Source: DATAQC01 sp038232455
Lineage (GTDB): Bacteria; Actinomycetota; Acidimicrobiia; Acidimicrobiales; AC-14
Direction: 5' to 3'
DNA: 64,000 bases
Assembly: GCA_038232455.1 (NCBI GenBank)
Contig: JBBSHU010000001.1
Location: 1 to 64,000, forward strand
Part shown: positions 42,863-49,953 of the stretch, piece by piece
How positions within the stretch are numbered: the stretch's first letter is position 1
How the letters are laid out: every line of letters starts with the position of its first letter
Notes under the pieces: model-generated
What the model was told of the DNA's origin: nothing
Seen by the model: only the letters and a program-made list of their open reading frames with translations
The model's database searches: none
Translations under genes and position numbers: made by a program

Positions 42863-43891
42863 TCAGCCGGCGGGGCCGATCACCGGGAAGCCCTGGATCA
42901 GGGGCTCGAGCTCGGAGGCGGTGACGACATTGTCGAATCGGGCGATGATGCGACCGTCGGCCCCGATGACGAACACCCATGGCTCGCTCAGGTCGTCGTC
43001 GCGGAACAGCCAGTCGGCGGCCGCGGCGTTGAGCCGGTCGGCGTCGTTCTGGGCCTCGAAGTTCTTGTAGATCTCCACGTGGACGAAGCTGGCCCGGTCG
43101 GCGTCGGCTTTGGCCAGACCGTCGACCAGGTCGGTGACGGGCCCGCAGAAGCGGCTCACGCAGTAGACGGGCGTGGCGAACACGACCACGGCGGGACGTT
43201 TGGCCGCCAGGGCGGCGGCGATCGTGGTGCTGTGCAGCTCGGGATCGGGCACCTCGCCACCGGTTCCGGCCCGTGAGTCGATGGCCGCCCTGGGGACGTC
43301 GGTGGAGGCCAGGGTGAGGTTGGTGGTGTCGAGGGCGGCGTCGCCGGGAGCGGGGAGGTGGTGGTGGTCCTCGACGGGGAAGGCAGCCACTCCCCGCCGC
43401 TCCTTGCCGGCGACGCGGGCCGAGACCTCGACCCGCCAGAACCCGGGACGGTCGAACCCGAACCGTGCGGCGTAGACCCCACGGTCGACGCCGGCGACGA
43501 CGGCGGGATCCGTCGGTGGCGGCGAAGGCACAGTCGTGCCGGGAATGGGAAGGAACATTGCCGTGGTCGGGGCGCCGACGGGCGTGGGGTTCCCCGACGC
43601 CTTGCCGGTGCCGAGAAAGTAGAACCGCATGGTGACGGTGCCGAAACCCACCAACTGCTGGTCGGCGGTGAGGACCCCGGCGATGAACCGCGCCGGTGGC
43701 CCGACGGCCAAGTCGTAGCTCGCCACCTCCACGGCCAGCGAGTCCTTCCCGCCCCCGGTGGACCCCTTCGGCCCGCTCGACGAGCAGCCGGCCACCGCCC
43801 CGGCCAGCATCACGGCGCAGAGCATCACCGCCGCCATCCGGTTGTGGTCGTGCCCGCGACGCCGGCCGGCGTCGGCCAGGGTCGGTCTCAT
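42863..43891 (-). CDS. Lipoprotein with thioredoxin-like domain
   Basis: ATG 43891 gives 342 residues, starting with an N-terminal signal and lipobox LAGAVAGC near residues 29-36. The mature part has a beta-rich domain, then a thioredoxin-like domain with FATPVYCVSRFCGPVTDLV (Cys244, Cys249), a CxxxxC pair rather than the classical CxxC. FVHVEIYKNFE and FVIGADGRIIARF are typical of SCO1/redoxin-like folds. It is exported and lipid-anchored, with a possible metallochaperone or redox role. It overlaps the preceding lipoprotein gene by ATGA. Confidence 0.82.
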   Translation of the reverse strand: MRPTLADAGRRRGHDHNRMAAVMLCAVMLAGAVAGCSSSGPKGSTGGGKDSLAVEVASYDLAVGPPARFIAGVLTADQQLVGFGTVTMRFYFLGTGKASGNPTPVGAPTTAMFLPIPGTTVPSPPPTDPAVVAGVDRGVYAARFGFDRPGFWRVEVSARVAGKERRGVAAFPVEDHHHLPAPGDAALDTTNLTLASTDVPRAAIDSRAGTGGEVPDPELHSTTIAAALAAKRPAVVVFATPVYCVSRFCGPVTDLVDGLAKADADRASFVHVEIYKNFEAQNDADRLNAAAADWLFRDDDLSEPWVFVIGADGRIIARFDNVVTASELEPLIQGFPVIGPAG

Positions 43892-44334
43892 GGGCAGGGA
43901 ATTGCCGGAACGGAAAGCCGTTCCAGGACCTGATGGGTCACGTCGATGAGGTGATCGAGGTCGGCGCCCAGCCTGGGCGGCAGGGGTTGGGCGTTCACGT
44001 CCGCTTCGACCGACTCGTTGGCCTCGAGCAGGCGCGCGGCCAGGCCACGATCGATCGACTCCAAGGTCCGGGCGAGGGTGTGCAGGGGTCCGTGGGACCG
44101 ATGGTAGAAGGTGCCACGCGCCGACTTGGGGTCGGTGTCGGCCTGGGACCGGGCCAGACAAAGGCTCTCGACGGCCACCACCAGCAGGGGTGTCGGGACC
44201 GTCGTGGCGCTGCCGCCGGGGGAAGCGGTGCCGGTCGGGCGCGAGCCACCGTCGCCGCTGCCGCTACAGGCCGACGCGGCCAGAGCAAGAGCCGTGGCCA
44301 TGACGGCAGCGCGGACACCCAGTCGGCTCACCAC
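43888..44334 (-). CDS. Small lipoprotein of unknown function
   Basis: The 148-residue protein starts at GTG 44334 (or the second GTG, 44331) and carries a lipobox, LALAASAC, near residue 17-23. The mature part is helical, with LLVVAVESLCLARSQAD and DLDHLIDVTHQVLERL. It overlaps the next gene at its 3' end (ATGA) and the methyltransferase gene at its 5' end (GTGA), so it belongs to one operon. No family is recognised; a partner for the thioredoxin-like lipoprotein is a reasonable guess. Confidence 0.75.
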   Translation of the reverse strand: MVSRLGVRAAVMATALALAASACSGSGDGGSRPTGTASPGGSATTVPTPLLVVAVESLCLARSQADTDPKSARGTFYHRSHGPLHTLARTLESIDRGLAARLLEANESVEADVNAQPLPPRLGADLDHLIDVTHQVLERLSVPAIPCP

Positions 44335-44984
44335 CCCGCGCCAGTCCGCCGCAGGACCCGCAACGAACCTCGCCCCAACTCGGGTTCGGCGACGAAGGCG
44401 CCGGAGCCCTGGGCCCGGCCGAAGATCTCATAGGGCGCCCGGCCACCGTCGGCCGGGTCGGCGAACACGTCGTGGATCGCCAGCAAGCCTCCCTCGGCCA
44501 CCCGCGGCACCCACCCCTCGTAGTCGGCGTGGGCGGGCCCGGCCCCGTGGCCGCCGTCGATGAAGACCATCCCGAGATCGGTTCGCCAATGGGCGGCCAC
44601 CAGGGCCGACTCACCCACCACCAGCACGACGCTGTCCTCCAGGCCGGCCCGTTCGATGGTGCGCCGGAGGAACGGGAGGGTGTCGGTACGACCGGTCGCC
44701 GGGTCGACCACGGCCGGGTCGTGGTGCTCCCAGCCCGGTTGCAGCTCCTCGGACCCCCGATGATGATCGACGGTGAAGCACACCGTCGACGCCTCCCGAG
44801 CGGCGACGCCCAACCAGACCGTCGACTTTCCGCAGTACGAACCGATCTCCACGACAGGTCCGATCGCCGCGCCGATCCGGGCGGCCCGGTAGAGGGCTGC
44901 GGCCTCGTCGTCGGGCATGAACCCTCGGACCTCGCCGGCCACCGACGGGATGTCGTAGGCGTCGGCCGGCGGCGACCAGCTCAC
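44328..44984 (-). CDS. Class I SAM-dependent methyltransferase
   Basis: GTG 44984 gives 218 residues. IGPVVEIGSYCGKSTVWLG near residue 42 is motif I of the Methyltransf_24-like group, TVDHHRG follows at strand two, and LGMVFIDGGHGAGPAHADYEGW near residue 138 is the DGxH segment. CmcI-like and O-methyltransferase-like enzymes share this pattern. It lies five bases downstream of cobT and overlaps the small lipoprotein gene. The pathway is unknown. Confidence 0.83.
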   Translation of the reverse strand: MSWSPPADAYDIPSVAGEVRGFMPDDEAAALYRAARIGAAIGPVVEIGSYCGKSTVWLGVAAREASTVCFTVDHHRGSEELQPGWEHHDPAVVDPATGRTDTLPFLRRTIERAGLEDSVVLVVGESALVAAHWRTDLGMVFIDGGHGAGPAHADYEGWVPRVAEGGLLAIHDVFADPADGGRAPYEIFGRAQGSGAFVAEPELGRGSLRVLRRTGAGW

Positions 44985-44989
44985 CGGTG

Positions 44990-46096
44990 TCAGGCCTTGT
45001 CGGTGACGCCGGCGGCGTCGAAGGTGGCCATCTCCCGCAGCACCCGGGCCGACGCCTGGAGCAGCGGGAGGGCCAGGCACGCGCCCGTGCCCTCGCCCAG
45101 GCGCAGGCCCAGGTCGAGCAACGGCTCGAGGCCCAGATGGGCCAGGGCGGCGGACGCGCCCGGCTCGGTGGAGCGGTGGCCGGCCACGCAATAGGACACG
45201 GCCCCGGGAGCGAGGGCGGCTGCCACCACGATCGCCGCCAGGGCGATGACGCCGTCGACCACCACCGGCACCCGGGCTGCGGCCGCCCCCACCACGAACC
45301 CGGCCAGGGCGGCGATCTCCAGCCCGCCGATCGACGCCAGCACGGACAACGGATCCTCCACCCCGCTCAGGGGGCCGCTCGGACCGTCGGTGACGAGGGT
45401 GCCGTCGGCTCGAGCCCTGGCCAACCCGGCCTCCACCGCGGCGACCTTGCGGGCCAGGGTGGCGTCGTCGATACCGGTGCCCCGACCGGTGACCTCGGCC
45501 GCCGGCCGCCCGGTGAACGCGGAGATGAGGGCGGCCGACGGTGTGGTGTTGGCGATACCCATGTCGCCGGTGAGCAGGCACCGGGTTCCCCCGGCCACCG
45601 CATCGGCGGCCGCCTCCACCCCCACGTCGAGGGCGCGGCGAGCGTCGGCCACCGACATCGCCGGCTCCCGGACCAGGTTGGCCGTACCCGGTCGCACCTT
45701 GCGGTCGACGAGTCCCGGCGCGGGCTCGAGTGGGCCGGCGACACCGACATCGACCACCACCACGGAGGCCCCGGCCTGGCGGGCCAGGACGTTGATGGCG
45801 GCTCCCCCGGCACAGAAGTTGGCCACCATCTGGGCGGTGACCTCCTGGGGCCAGGGAGAGACGCCCTCGACCAGGACCCCGTGGTCGGCGGCGAAGACGA
45901 CGACCGTCGCCGGCTCGGGAAGCGGCGGCGGCGACACGCCGGCCATGGCCGCCAGGCGTATGCCGGCGTCTTCGAGGCGTCCCAGCGACCCCCTGGGCTT
46001 GGTGAGGCGCCGGTGGTGAGCGGCGGCCTCGGCGGCGGCGGCCTGGTCGAGCGGAGCGACGGCGGCGACGGCCCCGTCGAAGCGGGTTGCGCTCAC
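44990..46096 (-). CDS. cobT: Nicotinate-nucleotide--dimethylbenzimidazole phosphoribosyltransferase
   Basis: GTG 46096 gives 368 residues. CobT makes alpha-ribazole phosphate, the lower ligand precursor of cobalamin. Motifs seen are RLTKPRGSLGRLE near residue 30, VVVFAADHGV near residue 65, VANFCAGGAAINVLA, LTGDMGIANTT near residue 180, GRGTGIDD and the catalytic Glu in RLGEGTGACLALPL near the C-terminus. The longer upstream open frame overlaps the gtrA-like gene and is not used. Other cobalamin genes are not in the window. Confidence 0.95.
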   Translation of the reverse strand: MSATRFDGAVAAVAPLDQAAAAEAAAHHRRLTKPRGSLGRLEDAGIRLAAMAGVSPPPLPEPATVVVFAADHGVLVEGVSPWPQEVTAQMVANFCAGGAAINVLARQAGASVVVVDVGVAGPLEPAPGLVDRKVRPGTANLVREPAMSVADARRALDVGVEAAADAVAGGTRCLLTGDMGIANTTPSAALISAFTGRPAAEVTGRGTGIDDATLARKVAAVEAGLARARADGTLVTDGPSGPLSGVEDPLSVLASIGGLEIAALAGFVVGAAAARVPVVVDGVIALAAIVVAAALAPGAVSYCVAGHRSTEPGASAALAHLGLEPLLDLGLRLGEGTGACLALPLLQASARVLREMATFDAAGVTDKA

Positions 46097-46107
46097 GGCG
46101 GGGCCGC

Positions 46108-46614
46108 TCAGGTGGGGACGCCGGTGCGGCCGTCGAGTGCCGGGGGCAGGGCCTCGGGTTTGTGGGCGAACAGCACCTTGTTGAGCACCACGAACTTGGC
46201 CACCCACAGCACCCCGAAGGCACCAAGTCCGGCCATCATCACGATGAACGTACGCAGGAGGTGGACGCTGGTGACCTCGTCGGCCGTCGTCTTGGCGAAG
46301 TCGGTGGCCCACGTGGAGAAGATCAGGCCGAGCAGGGCCATGCCCCAGAACGGGACCACTTCCTTCATGAAGTGCGACCGACCGCTCTTGCCCCAGGCCC
46401 ACTTCCGGTTGAGGTAGTAGGACGGGATGGCGGACACGCCCACGGCGAAGATGTTGGCGCTGCGCGCCGTCTGCCAGTGGAGCAGTCCGAGGGTGACGAA
46501 CAACAGGATCTCGTAGACGATCACCGAGATCACCGAAACCATGCTGTAGCGGATGAACTTCTTGCCCTCGGGGGCGCGCGCCCAACTGAGCAGCCCACTG
46601 GGCGTGAGATCCAT
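46108..46614 (-). CDS. GtrA-family membrane protein
   Basis: The 168-residue protein has four transmembrane helices. KFIRYSMVSVISVIVYEILLFV is the first, and NIFAVGVSAIPSYYLNRKWAW contains the GtrA-typical NRKWAW end of helix two. GtrA proteins are thought to flip polyprenyl-phosphate sugars across the membrane or to help cell-wall glycosylation. It heads the minus-strand run leading to cobT, 11 bases away. The GT2-methyltransferase fusion at 20.3 kb could supply a related lipid-linked sugar. Confidence 0.9.
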   Translation of the reverse strand: MDLTPSGLLSWARAPEGKKFIRYSMVSVISVIVYEILLFVTLGLLHWQTARSANIFAVGVSAIPSYYLNRKWAWGKSGRSHFMKEVVPFWGMALLGLIFSTWATDFAKTTADEVTSVHLLRTFIVMMAGLGAFGVLWVAKFVVLNKVLFAHKPEALPPALDGRTGVPT

Positions 46615-46720
46615 CTTCCGATGCTAACCGGACCGAGACCCGTCTCCCGGTAGCCGGGGCTACGGTCTCAGCAATGTCTTCTGGTCGCTGCGGTGCTCCG
46701 CTTCGCTTCGGTCCTCGCTG

Positions 46721-47806
46721 ATGTCACAGGGAAGCACCGTCGAGGCCCTCACGCTGGCAGTGGCGGCCCAGGTGCCCGTCCTGCTCTGGGGGGCGCCCGG
46801 AACCGGCAAGACCTCGGCCATCACCGCCATGGCCGACGCCATGGGCTGGCCCATTGAAACGGTGATCGCCGCCATCCGGGAACCCTCCGACTTCGCCGGC
46901 CTGCCCATCGTGCGCGAGGCCGAGGTGGAGATGGCTCCCCCCCGCTGGGCCCAGCGCCTGGCCGTCGCCGGCCGGGGCCTGCTCTTCCTCGACGAGATCT
47001 CCACCGCCCCACCCGCCGTCCAGGCGGCGCTGCTGCGGGTGGTGCTCGAGCGGGTCGTGGGCGACTTGGCCCTGCCCGACGACGTCGTTGTGGTCGCCGC
47101 CGCCAACCCGCCCGAACAGGCCGCCGACGGATGGGACCTGGCCGCTCCCCTGGCCAACCGGTTCTGCCACCTCGACTGGGTCGTCGATCCCTCGGCCCTG
47201 GCCCAGGGCCTGGCCGGAGGATGGGATGCGCCCGAGGTCCCCAGCCTGCCCGAGGGGTGGGAGGTGGGGATCCCCGTGACCCGGGGCGTAATCTCGGCGT
47301 TCATCACCGTGCGGCCAGGCCTGGCCCTCGACCTGCCCACCGATGCCGCCCGGTCCGGGCGGGGCTGGCCCAGCCCCCGCACCTGGGACATGGTGGCCCG
47401 GCGGTGGACGGCGGCCCGGGCCGCCGAGGCCTCCACCGAGGCCGAGACCGCCCTCATCACCGGTGCGGTGGGCGACGGCGCCGGCATCGAGTTGCTGATG
47501 TGGGAGATGGAGATGGACCTCCCCGACCCCGAGGAGGTGCTGGCCGACCCCGACTCCTTCCAGGTTCCCGAGCGCGGCGACCGGGCCTACGCCGTTCTGT
47601 CGTCGGTGGCCGCGGCGGTGGCCGCCAACCCCACCGTCGACCGGTGGCTGGCGGGCTGGCGTGTGCTGGGCAAGGCGGGCGAGGACGCGCCCGACGTGGC
47701 TGCGGTACCGGCGCGGGTGCTGGCCCAGTGTCGCCCCAAGGGGGCTCCCGCCCCGCCCGAGGCCAAGCTCTTCGCCCCCCTGTTCAAAGGCGCCGGCTGG
47801 GTGTGA
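46721..47806 (+). CDS. MoxR-type AAA ATPase
   Basis: The 361-residue protein begins MSQGSTVEALTLAVAAQ, with Walker A GAPGTGKT at residues 24-31, GLLFLDEIS near residue 87 as Walker B, and AAANPPEQAADGWDLAAPLANRF near residue 125 as the sensor and arginine-finger region. The C-terminal lid is family-specific. MoxR ATPases act as chaperones that load cofactors with VWA partners; the VWA-like gene is next, so this is a standard MoxR-VWA pair. Confidence 0.9.
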   Translation: MSQGSTVEALTLAVAAQVPVLLWGAPGTGKTSAITAMADAMGWPIETVIAAIREPSDFAGLPIVREAEVEMAPPRWAQRLAVAGRGLLFLDEISTAPPAVQAALLRVVLERVVGDLALPDDVVVVAAANPPEQAADGWDLAAPLANRFCHLDWVVDPSALAQGLAGGWDAPEVPSLPEGWEVGIPVTRGVISAFITVRPGLALDLPTDAARSGRGWPSPRTWDMVARRWTAARAAEASTEAETALITGAVGDGAGIELLMWEMEMDLPDPEEVLADPDSFQVPERGDRAYAVLSSVAAAVAANPTVDRWLAGWRVLGKAGEDAPDVAAVPARVLAQCRPKGAPAPPEAKLFAPLFKGAGWV

Positions 47807-47825
47807 GCCTCAACGGGTCCTGTCC

Positions 47826-47877
47826 CGTTCTGGCGTGCGAAACGCGACGGTACAGGCGCGATTCGAACGCCAGAACG
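47826..47877. repeat. Palindromic repeat, related to the 27-28 kb copies
   Basis: Arms CGTTCTGGCGTGCGAA (47826-47841) and TTCGAACGCCAGAACG (47862-47877) are complementary at 15 of 16 positions around a 20-base loop. It lies between the MoxR and VWA genes. The TTCTGGCG core resembles TTCTTGGCG of the copies at 27219 and 28210, but the loop differs, so it is a relative rather than the same unit. Confidence 0.7.
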
Positions 47878-47890
47878 CCGGGGGGCCGTG

Positions 47891-49090
47891 ATGGCGACTG
47901 AGGTCGACAGCGGGAAGCTGGTGCTGGCCAGGCTGTGGGCGGTGGGGCGGCACCCTTACCTGGCCGCGGCGATCTTCGCCTCGCCGGTCATCGCCGCACC
48001 CGGGCTCGGCAAGGTGGCCGTCGACGAGTCGTGGCGCCTCTACGTGGATCCCGACCTGGTGGCCCAGTGGAGCGTGGAGATCCTGGGCAGCCTGCTCGTC
48101 CACCACGCCGGCCACCTGGTGCGAGACCACGCCGGGCGGGCCCGCAACCTGGGCGTGTCGCGCCACAACTCCAAGGACTGGGCCCTGGCCGCGGACGCCG
48201 AGATCAACGACGACCTCATCGGGACCGGTCTGCGCCTGCCCGACAGCCGGGTGGTCCCCCAGGAGCTGGGCTGGAAACCGGGGCGCCTGGCCGAGGAGTA
48301 CTTCCACACCGAGCACCTGGAGACCGACAACGAGCCCGACTGCGGCAGCGGCTCCGACAGCGAGACGCGCGACTGGGAGATGGGGGGCACCCAGGGAAGC
48401 GGCATGCCTCCGGGCGAACGCCACCTCCTGCGCAGCCAGGTGGCCAACGACGTGCTGCGCTACATGCGCGAGGGCCGGGGGCGGTTGTCGGCCGGATGGA
48501 AGCGGTGGGCCGAGAACCAGCTCGACCCCAAGGTCGACTGGCGGCGGGTGCTGGCCGCGGAGATCCGCAAAGGCGTCAGCACCGTCACCGGACGGGTGGA
48601 CTACACCTACCGGCGGCCGTCCCGGCGGGCCCACGCCACCCCGGGGATCGTCCTGCCCGCCCTCGAGCGGCCCGTCCCCGAGGTGGCCATCGTGGCCGAC
48701 ACGTCGGCCTCGATGTCGGAGGGCCAGCTGGCCCGGCTCCTGTCCGAGATCGACGGGGTGCTCAAGGGTGTCGGGCTGGCGAGAGGCCAGGTGCGGGTGC
48801 TGTCGGTGGACGCAGCGGTGAAGAGCGTGCGTCGGGTCTCCACCGCGGCCGCCGTCGACCTGGTCGGCGGTGGCGGCACCGACATGGGCGCCGGCCTGGC
48901 CGCCGTGGGCCGCCTGCGGCCCCGGCCCTCCGTGGTGGTGGTCCTCACCGACGGGCTCACGCCGTGGCCCGACGAGGCCCCCAAGGCCATGAAGGTCGTG
49001 GTGTGCATGGTCACGAGCGACCAGCAGGGCCGAGGCGGACGCCCCTGGGCCGCCCCCGACTGGGCCCGCGTGGTGCACGTAGAGGATTAG
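47891..49090 (+). CDS. VWA-like metallopeptidase-fold protein (DUF2201/COG3864-like)
   Basis: ATG 47891 (GTG 47888 is also possible) gives 399 residues. The N-terminal region has LLVHHAGHLVRDHAG, an HxxGHxxRDH pattern that looks like a degenerate zinc-metallopeptidase helix. The middle is charged. The C-terminal 130 residues have VPEVAIVADTSASMSEGQL, a MIDAS-type DxSxS, then GGTDMGAGLA and VVVLTDG, as in VWA domains. Partners of MoxR ATPases often have this fold. The adjacent MoxR gene and the following unknown gene suggest one functional unit. Confidence 0.85.
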   Translation: MATEVDSGKLVLARLWAVGRHPYLAAAIFASPVIAAPGLGKVAVDESWRLYVDPDLVAQWSVEILGSLLVHHAGHLVRDHAGRARNLGVSRHNSKDWALAADAEINDDLIGTGLRLPDSRVVPQELGWKPGRLAEEYFHTEHLETDNEPDCGSGSDSETRDWEMGGTQGSGMPPGERHLLRSQVANDVLRYMREGRGRLSAGWKRWAENQLDPKVDWRRVLAAEIRKGVSTVTGRVDYTYRRPSRRAHATPGIVLPALERPVPEVAIVADTSASMSEGQLARLLSEIDGVLKGVGLARGQVRVLSVDAAVKSVRRVSTAAAVDLVGGGGTDMGAGLAAVGRLRPRPSVVVVLTDGLTPWPDEAPKAMKVVVCMVTSDQQGRGGRPWAAPDWARVVHVED

Positions 49091-49145
49091 GAACGGGGAA
49101 CAGGCCGGACGTTCCACGGGCACTCGCGTGAGAGGATTGTCGGCT

Positions 49146-49922
49146 GTGACTTTGCCCGCTCGACCACGCTGGTACCACCACATCGACGCGGTGTCGGCCA
49201 GCCTGGAATGCGAGGGAACCCAGCACCGGGTGTCGTGGCAGCGGGGCAAGTTCGTGCTCCACGACCACGACCTGTCGTCGGAACGGGCCATGCTCGTGCT
49301 CGGCGGTGAGCCCTCGCCGTGCCTGAAGGCTCTGCGCATGTGGCGCGACCAGTTCGGGATGCCACCGGAGATCTTCCTCCAGATGCACACCTGGCTGGGT
49401 GAGGCCGCCGTGCTGGCGCCCCCCGAGATGGATCTTCCCCGCCAACTGGGCATGACCCTCAGCTGGGCCCGGTCGTGGCGGCACTGGCGCTATCTCGACA
49501 AGCACGGCGGGCTCCTCCAGACCCGCGCCACCGAGTTGGCGCTGCCGCTGTTCCGCGAGCACCTGCTCATCGAGCGCCAGCGCTTCGGGAGCCGGGTCAT
49601 CTCCTCGGCCAAGGTCCAGATCGTGCCCGACACCGAAGTCGACGGCATCACCGGACGGATGGACAAGGTGCGGGTGGCGGGGGCCCTCACCCTGCACCCG
49701 TCGTGGTTGGTCGAGGTGTGGCCGCGGGGCTTCGCCGTGGTCGACGGCGCCTTCGTGGTCGAAGTGGTGGAGGACTCCTTGGATCGGCCGTTGGTAAGGG
49801 CCGCCCGTTGGGACGACCGGGGCGAGGGCATGCGCAAGCCCGTCACCGCCCTGGCCCGGCTGGCCCGGGTCGACGGCGGCGATTGGAGCCTCACGTGGGA
49901 GGAACCTCCGAGCACCCCATGA
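49146..49922 (+). CDS. Unknown protein in MoxR-VWA cluster
   Basis: The 258-residue protein is taken to start at GTG 49146, with GAGAGGA about ten bases upstream; GTG 49128 is an alternative. No family is recognised. It contains WYHHIDAVSASLECEGTQHRV at the start and RSWRHWRYLDKHGGLLQTRA in the middle, and is rich in Trp and Arg. The end is acidic-basic mixed, with ALARLARVDGGDW. It follows the VWA gene and precedes HelD on the same strand, and could be an extra component of the MoxR-VWA assembly. Confidence 0.65.
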   Translation: MTLPARPRWYHHIDAVSASLECEGTQHRVSWQRGKFVLHDHDLSSERAMLVLGGEPSPCLKALRMWRDQFGMPPEIFLQMHTWLGEAAVLAPPEMDLPRQLGMTLSWARSWRHWRYLDKHGGLLQTRATELALPLFREHLLIERQRFGSRVISSAKVQIVPDTEVDGITGRMDKVRVAGALTLHPSWLVEVWPRGFAVVDGAFVVEVVEDSLDRPLVRAARWDDRGEGMRKPVTALARLARVDGGDWSLTWEEPPSTP

Positions 49923-49953
49923 GCCTCGTCAGGTCCTGTCCCGTGGCCGGCCC

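Noticed and set aside
47810..49453. Minus-strand frame of over 540 codons opposite the VWA gene
   Set aside because: Composition is repetitive and lacks domains, while the plus strand encodes a VWA protein with MIDAS motifs.
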